Below are positions 15,580-24,031 of a stretch of DNA of 37,272 nucleotides, piece after piece. A program made the translations under genes and the position numbers. Position 1 is the stretch's first letter, and the number at the start of each line of letters is the position of its first letter. Below the pieces are notes generated by a model. The model saw only the letters and a program-made list of their open reading frames with translations. It did no database searches and was not told the DNA's origin. Origin of the DNA: Gammaproteobacteria bacterium (GTDB lineage Bacteria; Pseudomonadota; Gammaproteobacteria; Granulosicoccales; Granulosicoccaceae); contig JAHQVR010000302.1 of NCBI GenBank assembly GCA_019634245.1, positions 1-37,272 on the forward strand. Reading direction: 5' to 3'.

Positions 15580-16442
15580 TTTTTAACCGTTCCAAAGGTG
15601 ACGCCGCGAAGCAGCTGGTTCTGCAGTAAAAATGTCACCAAAAAGATGGGTATCAAAAACAAGGTAACAATCGCTGCCAGTAAACCATAGTCAACACCAA
15701 TACTGCCTCCGAGTGTGCGGGCCATCGCCACTGGAACGGTTCTGGTTTCAACGCCCGTGAGGAGCAGAGCAAACAAGAATTCGTTCCAGGTCAATATCAT
15801 TCCAAAAACAAAGGTTGCCGCCAGCCCTGCATAGATTTGCGGAATACACATGCCGAAGAACACACGCCAGTCAGTGGATCCGTCCATGCGAGCCGCATCT
15901 TCAATTTCTGGATTGAGTTCATCAAAAAACGACTTCACTAGCCAAATGGAAAACGGGATATTGAAGGCGGTGTAGAGCAGTAGAATCCCCCAATAACTAC
16001 CCGCCAGACCGGTTAATCGAAACATCAGAAAAATGGGAATGATGCCACCGATCGTTGTCATCATTCGAGTAGTTAGTATGATGAACAAGTAGGTGTCGTT
16101 GCCCTTCAAAGGGTGTCGAGAAAACGCATAAGCGGCCAACGTTCCGATGACCATCGCCAGCAACACTGCTGTACCAGCGATAAAAATAGAATTAAAAAAA
16201 TACAGAATAAAATTGGTTGCCTGAGAGTCACCTGAGGTGATCGAGCTTCTGAAAAAAACACTTCGAAAATTCTCAAGCGTGGGAGTGAAGAAGAATTTTG
16301 GCGGTATTTCCAGTGCATCGGTTCGCGTTTTAAAGGCAGTGAGAATAATCCAAAGAACCGGAAAGAAATAGATGAATCCGACAATACCGGCTACCGCGGA
16401 TCGTCCCCAGCCGGCTTTGCCAATTTCCCGTTGCTTAGCCAT
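15576..16442 (-). CDS. Sugar ABC transporter permease (MalG/UgpE type)
   Basis: This 288-residue inner-membrane protein has six predicted helices and the coupling loop EIEDAARMDGSTDWRVFFGM characteristic of carbohydrate-uptake (CUT1) permeases. The N-terminal FIYFFPVLWIILTAFKTRTD followed by FTPTLENF is typical of the MalG-like partner. It starts directly after the stop codon of the other permease gene (TAG then ATG, no spacer) and overlaps the ATPase gene by 4 bases, so all three are tightly coupled. Confidence 0.9.
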   Translation of the reverse strand: MAKQREIGKAGWGRSAVAGIVGFIYFFPVLWIILTAFKTRTDALEIPPKFFFTPTLENFRSVFFRSSITSGDSQATNFILYFFNSIFIAGTAVLLAMVIGTLAAYAFSRHPLKGNDTYLFIILTTRMMTTIGGIIPIFLMFRLTGLAGSYWGILLLYTAFNIPFSIWLVKSFFDELNPEIEDAARMDGSTDWRVFFGMCIPQIYAGLAATFVFGMILTWNEFLFALLLTGVETRTVPVAMARTLGGSIGVDYGLLAAIVTLFLIPIFLVTFLLQNQLLRGVTFGTVKK

Positions 16443-17375
16443 CTAAAGGGTCTCCTCAGAGGCGCGTCGATTAACCGAGTAGAGATACAGATTGGTTAGC
16501 ACAATCACGATAAATAGAATGATATAGGCCAGTGCACCGGAACGACTGGTGCGAAAATTCTGAAACGCCATCCGATAGATATTCACCGCTATGGATTCAG
16601 TAGAGGTGCCGGGTCCACCCTCAGTAATAATGTAAATGATGTCAAAAATTTTAAACGTCTCAATGGTTCGAAATAAAATGGCCAGCAGCAGCAAGCTCTT
16701 GATGTAGGGTAGCGTGATCGTGACAAATCGTCGCCAGGAACTAACCCGATCGATTTCGGCGGCCTCGTAGAGATACTTTGGTACCGAAACCAATCCGGCC
16801 AGTACCAGTAGCATCACGAACGGCGACCACATCCAGGCGTCTGCCACGATGATGCCGATCAGTGCTCCGGTGGACGTTGATAGCAAAACGAATGGTTCGG
16901 TCGTGAAGAAATTGACAATCCAGCTGAGCAGGCCAAATGTCGGCTCGTAATAGAGTTTGAAAAATACACCCACGGATACAAACGACAGCATCATAGGTGT
17001 CAGTACCAACATCATGATGATACGGCGCATTGGGAAGTGCTTGGCGAACAACATGGCCAGCGAAAAACCGATGATCAGTTGCAGCGTGACAGAAGAGCCC
17101 ACAATGATAGCGGTGGTTTGGAAACGATCCCAAATTTTCTCATCGGTCAGGACTCGTTCAAAATTCCTCAGCCCGACAAATTCTGGAACATTGGTTCGAT
17201 TGGCGCGATAGTTAAAGAAACTTAAACCAAACGACCACAGTAACGGGAATATATTCATCACAAAGAGCGTGATGATGGCAGGTGCAACCAGTAGAGGGCC
17301 GCGATTTTTTGGCGCTGTAATGCGGGCCCAGAGTCCGCTCTTCTTCAGGCCATTTTCGGACGCCGCATCTGTCAT
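16443..17375 (-). CDS. Sugar ABC transporter permease (MalF/UgpA type)
   Basis: This is a 310-residue inner-membrane permease with six helices and the coupling loop YLYEAAEIDRVSSWRRFVTI. The opening LLVAPAIITLFVMNIFPLLWS and GLRNFERVL are typical of the MalF-like CUT1 partner. I chose the ATG at 17375; a longer frame reaches a TTG at 17444, but that falls in the stem of the intercistronic hairpin and adds a segment with no family character. It is separated from the binding-protein gene by 126 bases. Confidence 0.88.
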   Translation of the reverse strand: MTDAASENGLKKSGLWARITAPKNRGPLLVAPAIITLFVMNIFPLLWSFGLSFFNYRANRTNVPEFVGLRNFERVLTDEKIWDRFQTTAIIVGSSVTLQLIIGFSLAMLFAKHFPMRRIIMMLVLTPMMLSFVSVGVFFKLYYEPTFGLLSWIVNFFTTEPFVLLSTSTGALIGIIVADAWMWSPFVMLLVLAGLVSVPKYLYEAAEIDRVSSWRRFVTITLPYIKSLLLLAILFRTIETFKIFDIIYIITEGGPGTSTESIAVNIYRMAFQNFRTSRSGALAYIILFIVIVLTNLYLYSVNRRASEETL

Positions 17376-17436
17376 GTGTTGTATCTCGACCAGTGCACTT
17401 AAGCTAATTGTTGTTTGAGCAGGTAATCGTTTGAAA

Positions 17437-17482
17437 CCCTGCAACGTAAGACTATCGGGAGTGATAATCCTTCGCTGCAGGG
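17437..17482 (-). terminator. Intercistronic stem-loop after the sugar-binding-protein gene
   Basis: Arms 17437-17446 (ccctgcaacg) and 17473-17482 (cgctgcaggg) pair over 10 bases with one G-U pair, enclosing 26 bases. It begins just after the binding-protein stop codon on the minus strand. It probably caps and stabilises the binding-protein message, or partly terminates before the permease genes. Confidence 0.5.
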
Positions 17483-17501
17483 CGTGTCGTTACTGAATTA
17501 A

Positions 17502-18974
17502 TTAATCGATGTAACCGTCGTCTTCCAATAATTCTTGTTGGAAAGCGGCGACTGCATCGAGCGCTTCTTTGGCTGAGATCTGACCAGTAATGGCTTTATC
17601 GAATTCTTCCTGCTGTTGTGTCAGCATTTCGAAGAATAGTGGTATGTGCCAAACATCCTTTTGCCAGTCAATCATTTCTACGTGAGCGCGATTCCAGGGC
17701 CGTAAATCATTGTAACTGGGGTCGGCCATAACGCTCTTGAGACCGGATTGACCACCGTTGGAAACGGCTGCCAATTGAGTATCGGGAGCCAGCCACCACT
17801 TGACTACATTCAGAGCTTCGTCAACGACTTCATCCGAATTCCAAGTGGTCAACACAAAGGGCTGACCGCCGATGTTGCCGGTTCTATCGATGGAGCCATC
17901 GTCTTTACGTAATCCGGGCGCTGGCCCAAAGGCCGATTTGTCATGCACTTTCGACGCTGATGGATCCAACACGGGCTCACCCAATCCCACCCAGTCGATC
18001 GTAGTGGCGACTTTACCTTGCATGTAGAGATCCTGAATGACAAAAATATCCATCTGGCCGGTTTTGGCCACCGGAGGCATTAGTGGAATCATGGAAAGAT
18101 AGTGCTCGAATGCCTCGACGGCAACGTCAGAGTTAACCACGCCTTCGGCCTGGCCTTCAGGCACCTTGGTTTCGTCCCAGATATCTCCACCGTGTTGCCA
18201 GATAAACGCGTTTGCCTGCATAGACGAGAAGTCATAGCCTTTACCCGCCTGGTAGGAAATACCGTAGAAATCATCTTCCAAAGTTTCACCTGCCAGTTCT
18301 TCACCTTTTGCGCGTTTTAGGAATTCACCAATTTGCGCATAGCGCTCCCAGTCCACTTCTTGCCAATCTTCATAAGTGCAAGGAAACGTAGCGTCGTATT
18401 TTTCCTTGAACGCCGCTGCTTCACCTTCATGACAGAAAATGTCCTTACGGTAGAAAGTAACGTAGGTATCAGGAAATTGCGGAAAGCCGTAGTATTGAGT
18501 GTCGGGTGCTATGGCAGTACCGGCTTCTTCAAGTTGCGCTCGCGATTTGTGCGGATAGGTGGAGTAGGCCGAGACTAGCGCGGGGTGTAAGTCCTCCATA
18601 ATCGCCATCAATTCAGGATCAGACTTTATTTTGTCGGTCAGATCCATGTAGTAGCCGCCCTCAACGAACGAACCCAGCCACTGACTGTCGGTGACGATCA
18701 TCTGGTATTTCTGTTCGCCTGAGGTCAGGGAAGCTGCTACTCGCTCGTAAAAGCTTGGCCACGGGATGAAGTCCATTTCGAGTGTTGTGGTGTGTCCTGC
18801 CGGGGACTTATAGGTTTGATCAAAGTGCTCCTTCATAAATCGTGTGGGTGGCCAGTCGGGTGCGGCCATGGTGATAGTGATATCTGCAGCATGGGCCGTA
18901 CTCCCGATGCCTCCAGCCAACAAGGCTGCTGCGCAAGTTCCCAGAACTTGGTGTTTAATCCTAAACCGTGTCAT
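17502..18974 (-). CDS. Sugar/polyol ABC transporter substrate-binding protein (extracellular family 1)
   Basis: This 490-residue periplasmic protein has a signal peptide (TCAAALLAGGIGSTAHA, cleavage near residue 29). The mature part follows the family 1 solute-binding pattern: DITITMAAPDWPPTRFMKEH, MDFIPWPSFYERVAASLTSG, FPDTYVTFYRKD with a cysteine loop (FCHEGEAA...FPCTYEDW), MQGKVATTIDWVG and PFVLTTWNS. It is about 70-90 residues longer than maltose-type binding proteins, closer to the large binding protein of the Rhizobium glycerol transporter. A good AGGAG lies upstream of the ATG. Its genes lie inside an operon of ketose kinases and dehydrogenases, so the ligand is likely a sugar, polyol or small glycoside. 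Confidence 0.88.
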   Translation of the reverse strand: MTRFRIKHQVLGTCAAALLAGGIGSTAHAADITITMAAPDWPPTRFMKEHFDQTYKSPAGHTTTLEMDFIPWPSFYERVAASLTSGEQKYQMIVTDSQWLGSFVEGGYYMDLTDKIKSDPELMAIMEDLHPALVSAYSTYPHKSRAQLEEAGTAIAPDTQYYGFPQFPDTYVTFYRKDIFCHEGEAAAFKEKYDATFPCTYEDWQEVDWERYAQIGEFLKRAKGEELAGETLEDDFYGISYQAGKGYDFSSMQANAFIWQHGGDIWDETKVPEGQAEGVVNSDVAVEAFEHYLSMIPLMPPVAKTGQMDIFVIQDLYMQGKVATTIDWVGLGEPVLDPSASKVHDKSAFGPAPGLRKDDGSIDRTGNIGGQPFVLTTWNSDEVVDEALNVVKWWLAPDTQLAAVSNGGQSGLKSVMADPSYNDLRPWNRAHVEMIDWQKDVWHIPLFFEMLTQQQEEFDKAITGQISAKEALDAVAAFQQELLEDDGYID

Positions 18975-19032
18975 TTAAATCTCCTCTGCTTTTTAGTCAT
19001 AGTGATGTGGGCACTGCTGGTTTTTAATGCCG

Positions 19033-20139
19033 TCAGCTCACTCTTATTCCAGAGTCACCGGCAAAAAGGTGTGCGTCTGACAGCTGTAGCGATAAATCTA
19101 TATCCTGCCCCGCAGAGTAAGCAGCTGCTTTTTCTTCGGGTAGAACCATTTTTAACAGGTTGCCTTTTACATCTATATCTAGAATCGTCACATCACCCAA
19201 GGGTTCTGTGAGATGTATGCGACCTGAAAGGTTTAGATCTGGTGAAATGGATGCGTGGTTGTCTCCTGTGACGTGCAGATCTTGAGGTCTGACGCCTAAG
19301 GTAACTTTGTCCCCCACTGACAATTCAGATTTCAGATTCAGCGGGCCGATATCTATTTCGCCAAAAGGTAATTCCAGTGTTTGATTAGCAACGGCATTAC
19401 CGATCTTGCCATGGATTAAATTAATTGCCGGTGAGCCGAGCATACTGGCGACAAAGGTATGAGAGGGTTCACCGTATAAATCGCGCGGTGTTCCTGTTTC
19501 AACAATTTTTCCATTGTCGATTAACGCGATACGTTGGCCCATGGTCAGCGCTTCGAGCTGATCGGGTGTGGCATACAACATCGTCATTCCGAGTTCACGG
19601 TGCAGGCGTTTAAATTCAGCCCGCATATCGTGCCGCAGTTTGGCATCGAGATTGGTGAGGGGTTCATCGAGCAGCAATAATTTCGGACGCCGGACAATGG
19701 CGCGGCCAATGGCGACACGCTGTTGCTCACCACCGGAGAGTGTGCTGGGTTTGCGTTTTAGTGTGTGGGTAACGCGAAGCAGCTCCGCGACTTCGTTAAC
19801 GCGCCTGCGTATCTCGCTGCCGTTAACTTTATCGCGCACCAGTGGATAGGCTAGATTTGCATAGACGCTTAGGTGCGGATAAAGGGCGAACGTCTGAAAA
19901 ATCATCGACATTCCACGACCTTGTACTGGTGATCCAGTCAACTCTCTACCGTCGAAAGTAACCGAGCCACCGGCTAGTTCTTCGAGCCCCGCGATGGCTC
20001 GCAGTGTGGTGGTTTTGCCAGCAGAAGATGCACCAAGAAGACAAAAGAATTCTCCCTCTTCAACCGAAAAGGAAATATCGTTCAGAGCTTGTAGCGCGCC
20101 GAAGTTCCGACTCAAGTTTTCTATTATTAGTTGTGCCAT
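19033..20139 (-). CDS. MalK-like sugar ABC transporter ATPase 1, lacking the H-loop histidine
   Basis: This 368-residue ATPase has an N-terminal nucleotide-binding domain and a C-terminal TOBE-type domain (KVTLGVRPQDLHVTG). Walker A is the altered GASSAGKTTT (36-45) and the Q-loop is FQTFALYPH. The signature LSGGEQQRV and Walker B LLLLDEPLTNLD are intact. The H-loop, normally THDQ, reads TPDQ: Pro at residue 192, codon CCC at bases 19564-19566 on the minus strand. The H-loop histidine is needed for ATP hydrolysis in most ABC ATPases, so its own site should be impaired while its signature can serve the partner at 14485. It is the third gene of the leftward operon, between the dehydrogenase and the binding-protein genes. 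Confidence 0.88.
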   Translation of the reverse strand: MAQLIIENLSRNFGALQALNDISFSVEEGEFFCLLGASSAGKTTTLRAIAGLEELAGGSVTFDGRELTGSPVQGRGMSMIFQTFALYPHLSVYANLAYPLVRDKVNGSEIRRRVNEVAELLRVTHTLKRKPSTLSGGEQQRVAIGRAIVRRPKLLLLDEPLTNLDAKLRHDMRAEFKRLHRELGMTMLYATPDQLEALTMGQRIALIDNGKIVETGTPRDLYGEPSHTFVASMLGSPAINLIHGKIGNAVANQTLELPFGEIDIGPLNLKSELSVGDKVTLGVRPQDLHVTGDNHASISPDLNLSGRIHLTEPLGDVTILDIDVKGNLLKMVLPEEKAAAYSAGQDIDLSLQLSDAHLFAGDSGIRVS

Positions 20140-20176
20140 CTTGCCCTTGTTGGCTGCACCGTGAACTTAATCTATC

Positions 20177-21319
20177 CTAATCCGCGACTCTCTTCCACTG
20201 TCGTGTTTCCGCTGAGCTCAATACCGCGTCGGTCACCCGATCGGTAGCCAGAGCATCCACAAACGTCGGCGCTGCCGCCTGGCCAGAGGCTAACCCGTCC
20301 ATAAAATCCGCAAATTGGTGAATAAATGTGTGCTCGTAGCCAATTTGCAGACCGGGAACCCACCATTTATCCATATAGGGCTGTTCTCCGTCGGTGATGT
20401 GCACCGAACGCCAACCGCGACAACGGCCTTCATCGCCGTGGTCAAAGAACTGCAGCCGATGCAAATCGTGGAGGTCCCACCGTATGGACGCATGCTCCCC
20501 GTTGATTTCCAGTGTGTAGAGCGCTTTGTGGCCGCGTGCATAACGAGTCGCTTCGAATTTACCCAGCGAGCCATTGGCAAAACGCGCCATAAACAGGCTC
20601 GCATCATCAATCGTGACCGGTTCTACCTTGCCGGTGAGTTGGTGCTGGCGTTCTTTGATAAAGGTCTCTGTCATGCCGACCACTTCATCGATGCCACCGT
20701 TTAACCACATGGCCGTATCAATACAATGCGCCAGCAAATCCCCGGTGACACCGCTGCCCGCAACTGATTTGTCCAATCGCCACAGAGCTTCACCACCTTG
20801 TGGTAAATCACTCGCGATCGTCCAGTCTTGTAGAAAGTCGGCGCGGTAGTGAAAAATCTTCCCAAGCTTGCCTTCATCAATCAGTTGCTTTGCAAGAGTG
20901 ACCGCTGGCACCCGTCGATAGTTGTACCAAACCATATTGTTAACACCCGCCGCCTCCACCGCATCAACCATAGCTTTGGATTCGGTTGCGTTTCGTCCCA
21001 GTGGTTTTTCACACATCACCATTTTTCCAGCTTTGGCTGCAGCTATGGCTATGTCATGGTGAGTATCGTTGGGGCTGGCGATATCGATAAGATCAATATC
21101 GTCACGTTCGATTAGTGATTGCCAACTGGTTTCGCTGGATTCATAACCCCAGCGCTCAGCAAAGCTTTCAGCGGTTTTTGCGGTGCGCGAACACACGGCT
21201 TTGAGTATCGGTTTTCGTTCAAGATCAAAAAATACGTCTGCTTGACGAAACGCATTGGAGTGAGTTCGGCCCATAAAGCCGCAGCCAATCAACCCAATAT
21301 TTACTGATTTCCTAGCCAT
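20177..21319 (-). CDS. Gfo/Idh/MocA-family sugar dehydrogenase (glycoside 3-dehydrogenase-like)
   Basis: This 380-residue NAD(P)-dependent oxidoreductase has the N-terminal Rossmann motif [16 protein letters not shown], the catalytic [12 protein letters not shown] (Glu-Lys-Pro) and the second catalytic region [20 protein letters not shown] (Asp and His). The segment [20 protein letters not shown] followed by FLQDWT resembles levoglucosan dehydrogenase and other enzymes that oxidise sugars at C3, as I remember them. It lies 13 bases after the TIM-barrel gene, so the two are a likely dehydrogenase/lyase or dehydrogenase/isomerase pair. Inositol-type and UDP-sugar activities are less likely but not excluded. 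Confidence 0.85.
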   Translation of the reverse strand: MARKSVNIGLIGCGFMGRTHSNAFRQADVFFDLERKPILKAVCSRTAKTAESFAERWGYESSETSWQSLIERDDIDLIDIASPNDTHHDIAIAAAKAGKMVMCEKPLGRNATESKAMVDAVEAAGVNNMVWYNYRRVPAVTLAKQLIDEGKLGKIFHYRADFLQDWTIASDLPQGGEALWRLDKSVAGSGVTGDLLAHCIDTAMWLNGGIDEVVGMTETFIKERQHQLTGKVEPVTIDDASLFMARFANGSLGKFEATRYARGHKALYTLEINGEHASIRWDLHDLHRLQFFDHGDEGRCRGWRSVHITDGEQPYMDKWWVPGLQIGYEHTFIHQFADFMDGLASGQAAAPTFVDALATDRVTDAVLSSAETRQWKRVAD

Positions 21320-21331
21320 GGTTGCAATCCT

Positions 21332-22381
21332 CTAGTCATTCCAGCCATGTTGCTCTCGCACTTGCATCATTGCGCTGAGAATGGAATTCCAGGTGTTTGG
21401 ATCGGTTAACTGCTCGTTGGGAAACATGCAGCCATCCCAACAAATATGCTGGCAGGCTTTCGTCAGATTGCCTTGTTCATCCCGCAGCCAGGCGCCAGCG
21501 TGATGCGCAATATCCAGCTTGCCATTAGGATCTTCCGGCAGGCAGTGCCGACCGGTTTTGTCATGTGAGCCTTCACCTTTTACAGTTCCATCATTTTGTG
21601 CGACATGAAAATCGATGGTCCATGGACGTAGGGCGTTAGTCATGGTTTTGATGGCATCATTCAGTGCCTCGCGATCATCGAGCTCCTTGCCTTCGGCAAG
21701 TATTCGATGCTCAGGGGCGTTGTAGCCGAGGGTGTATAAAAGTGTGTGTGCCATATCAGCTTGAAAACCGATGATGTCGGGCCGACCTGTGGCTTCGAGT
21801 GTGTCCAGCATGGCCTTCCATGAGTGCATTCCACCCCAGCAGATCTCTCCTTCGGCTGCCAAACGTTCACCGAAGTCTGCAGCGATGTCACACGCTTGTT
21901 TAAATGTGTCTGCTATTTTTTTCGTATTGCCCGCTGGGTCCTTAGCCCAATCGGCCGGGGAGCAGGACGAATCAATGCGTATCACACCACTGGGGCGTAC
22001 CCCCAATGCGCTTAGCCGGCTGGCTATGCGACAGGCGTTTTTCACCGCCTCGAGAAAGGCCTTACGTTCATCACTGGTGCCCATTGCCGACCCGCCACCG
22101 GTGGGTTCCCAGACCGGAGCGACACAGGAGCCAATCGACAAACCTTTGGCTTGAACTTTATCCGCTAGCGCCTGAATCTGATCGTCGTCAGCCAGTATGG
22201 GTGTATGTGGATCTGATAAAAAAAGATCAACGCCGTCAAAGCGTACACCGTCCACTTCCGCGTTGGCGGTAAGTTCTAGCATCGTGTCTAAGTCGATGGG
22301 CGGCTCGGAATCGGGCCCCTTGCCTACCAGACCGGGCCACATGGCATTGTGAAGACGAGGGTAGCTGTTCTGTGCTGGCAT
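21332..22381 (-). CDS. Xylose-isomerase-like TIM-barrel enzyme (sugar isomerase/epimerase or keto-sugar lyase)
   Basis: This 349-residue protein is of the AP-endonuclease-2/xylose-isomerase-like barrel family. Candidate metal ligands lie in [12 protein letters not shown] (Glu and His), [14 protein letters not shown] (Asp and His) and [12 protein letters not shown] (Asp and His). I start it at the ATG at 22381, because the frame continues upstream to 22522 only through the regulatory region and would run into the start of the divergent regulator. It is the first gene of the leftward operon. Enzymes of this fold next to Gfo/Idh/MocA dehydrogenases include 3-keto-glycoside lyases, hydratases and epimerases, so isomerase should be read as a family name only. 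Confidence 0.8.
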   Translation of the reverse strand: MPAQNSYPRLHNAMWPGLVGKGPDSEPPIDLDTMLELTANAEVDGVRFDGVDLFLSDPHTPILADDDQIQALADKVQAKGLSIGSCVAPVWEPTGGGSAMGTSDERKAFLEAVKNACRIASRLSALGVRPSGVIRIDSSCSPADWAKDPAGNTKKIADTFKQACDIAADFGERLAAEGEICWGGMHSWKAMLDTLEATGRPDIIGFQADMAHTLLYTLGYNAPEHRILAEGKELDDREALNDAIKTMTNALRPWTIDFHVAQNDGTVKGEGSHDKTGRHCLPEDPNGKLDIAHHAGAWLRDEQGNLTKACQHICWDGCMFPNEQLTDPNTWNSILSAMMQVREQHGWND

Positions 22382-22443
22382 AGTCAGAGAATCTCGTAAC
22401 TGATATATTAGTATTAGAACAGATTGACCATAGCGGGTCCAGC

Positions 22444-22458
22444 GTCGGTCTGACCGAC
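22444..22458. promoter_or_regulatory. Candidate GntR operator between the two island operons
   Basis: Bases 22444-22450 (GTCGGTC) and 22452-22458 (GACCGAC) form a perfect 7-base inverted repeat around one T. It lies in the 132 bases between the divergent start codons at 22381 and 22514. The core GGTC-T-GACC fits the short odd-length palindromes bound by FadR/FCD-type GntR regulators. An AT-rich TAATAT-like -10 box for the leftward operon is seen near 22400-22410. One operator could therefore control both directions. Confidence 0.6.
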
Positions 22459-22513
22459 CGTCAACTGGCCTCGTGCCATCGTTTCCCTGCACCTGAAAGG
22501 GGCGCAATTTCTG

Positions 22514-23239
22514 ATGATTCAAGGTCTCAGCGGCTACCGACTAAATCGCCAGGACTCGATGAGTGATCAGGTCTATTCGCTACTGCACAAGCTAATTCTG
22601 ACCGCAGAAATAAAACCTGGTGAGCTCGTTAGTGAGAAATCGATCGCCTCGCAGCTGGGTATCTCGAGAACACCCATCCGAGAAGCGATCAAACGACTCA
22701 GCGATGAACATCTGGTCGACGTGGTGGCGCAGTCTGCTACGCGGGCCTCCCAGCTGGATTTAAAATCTATTGAAGAGGCCTATCTGATTAGACGGGCACT
22801 TGAGATGGAAAGTGCTTCCCAAGCCTCTCAGGCCATGACGCAATCTCATGCGAGCGCACTTGCCAGAATCATCGAACAGCACACGCTCGCTATTTCGAAT
22901 CAAGAGTATGTGCGGGCGATTGAAATTGATGATGCCTTTCATCGTTATATCGCTGGCATATGTGAACTTACTCGGCTGTGGCGGACCGTCGTGATTTCAA
23001 AAACGCAGCTCGATAGATGCCGGCATATCATGATGCCGCGTGTCGGTCAGGCCGAAAAAACTATTGAGCAACATCGTGCTATTTTGAGTGCGTTAAATTC
23101 GGCAGACAGCGATAAAGCTCGATATGCGATGCAGTCGCATTTGGATTATGCCTATCAGAGTGCGGTAAACATTTTGCGAACGAGTGAAATCTCGTTTCCC
23201 GAAGCGCCCAAACCGGGCGGTCGTGTGAGGAAGGTATGA
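22514..23239 (+). CDS. GntR-family (FCD/FadR subfamily) transcriptional regulator
   Basis: This 241-residue regulator has a winged helix-turn-helix at about residues 16-80 ([20 protein letters not shown], then [15 protein letters not shown]) and an all-helical FCD ligand domain ([14 protein letters not shown], then [20 protein letters not shown]). The FCD metal-site histidines are present ([16 protein letters not shown]). An alternative ATG at 22559 also has a fair ribosome binding site, so the first 15 residues are uncertain. It is the first gene of the rightward operon and divergent from the 12-gene leftward operon. It is most likely the repressor of the whole island, released by a sugar acid or keto-sugar intermediate, as is common for FCD regulators. 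Confidence 0.88.
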   Translation: MIQGLSGYRLNRQDSMSDQVYSLLHKLILTAEIKPGELVSEKSIASQLGISRTPIREAIKRLSDEHLVDVVAQSATRASQLDLKSIEEAYLIRRALEMESASQASQAMTQSHASALARIIEQHTLAISNQEYVRAIEIDDAFHRYIAGICELTRLWRTVVISKTQLDRCRHIMMPRVGQAEKTIEQHRAILSALNSADSDKARYAMQSHLDYAYQSAVNILRTSEISFPEAPKPGGRVRKV

Positions 23240-23271
23240 TGTTCTCACCCGTCAACCAACGAGAGTAGCGT

Positions 23272-24009
23272 ATGAGCTTTAAGGATCAAACGGCCATTGT
23301 CACCGGTGGCGCACAAGGAATTGGCAAAGCGGTGGCCGAGGCATTATCCAGCGCCGGCGCCCGTGTCGCACTCTGGGATACTGACACATCGCTGGCAGAA
23401 GAGACTGCCAGGGGCCTAGCTAATGGGGCGATTGCGGTAGCCTGTGATATAGCCGATTGGCCAAGTGTACAGACCGCTTTCGAAACCACCGTGCAGGCAT
23501 TCGGTGGTATCGATATTTTAGTGAATTCAGCCGGCATTGCTGGCAGCAATGCACCATTAGCCGACTACCCAGTGGACGAATTTAAACAGATTATCGAGAT
23601 CAATCTGTTTGGCACTTTTCACGTTAATCGAGTGGTGGTACCTCTGATGCGTGAGCGGCAATACGGTCGGATTGTCAACATCGCCTCGGTTGCTGGCAAG
23701 GAAGGCAACCCAAATGCGTCAGCGTATTCATCTTCCAAAGCCGCCGTCATTGGCTTAACCAAATCGCTGGGAAAGGAGCTCGCAGATATGGATATTGCGG
23801 TCAATTGCGTCACACCTGCCGCTGCCCGGACCCGCATTTTTGATCAAATGGCGCAAGAACATATTGATTACATGCTATCGAAAATACCTCGTGGTCGATT
23901 TTTGGAATTGCACGAAGCAGCAGCCATGATTGTTTGGTTGTGCTCAAAGGAAAATAGCTTTACTACTGCCGGTGTCTTTGATTTATCCGGTGGTCGAGCA
24001 ACTTATTAG
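23272..24009 (+). CDS. Short-chain dehydrogenase/reductase, sugar-alcohol or sugar-acid type
   Basis: This 245-residue SDR has the cofactor motif TGGAQGIGKAVAEAL, NSAGIAG, and the catalytic Ser-Tyr-Lys set (NIASVAGKEGN, then SAYSSSKAAVIG). The segment after NCVTPAAARTRIFDQMAQ and the ending FDLSGGRATY are shared, as I recall, with SDRs annotated as 2-keto-3-deoxy-fuconate or tetritol dehydrogenases. An Asp (ALWDTD) at the end of the second strand suggests preference for NAD. It lies immediately before the fused kinase gene, so it could make the ketose that this kinase phosphorylates, for example an erythrulose from a tetritol. That pairing is inference. Confidence 0.85.
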   Translation: MSFKDQTAIVTGGAQGIGKAVAEALSSAGARVALWDTDTSLAEETARGLANGAIAVACDIADWPSVQTAFETTVQAFGGIDILVNSAGIAGSNAPLADYPVDEFKQIIEINLFGTFHVNRVVVPLMRERQYGRIVNIASVAGKEGNPNASAYSSSKAAVIGLTKSLGKELADMDIAVNCVTPAAARTRIFDQMAQEHIDYMLSKIPRGRFLELHEAAAMIVWLCSKENSFTTAGVFDLSGGRATY

Positions 24010-24031
24010 TAGCCTATTTAGGAGTGTAGCT

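Noticed and set aside
22382..22522. Longer start for the TIM-barrel gene at 22522
   Set aside because: The extra 47 residues have no family character and would overlap the start of the divergent regulator and its operator.
23930..24031. Longer start for the fused Dha-type kinase
   Set aside because: The extension lies inside the SDR gene, while GTG 24032 has a perfect AGGAG and the family N-terminus.
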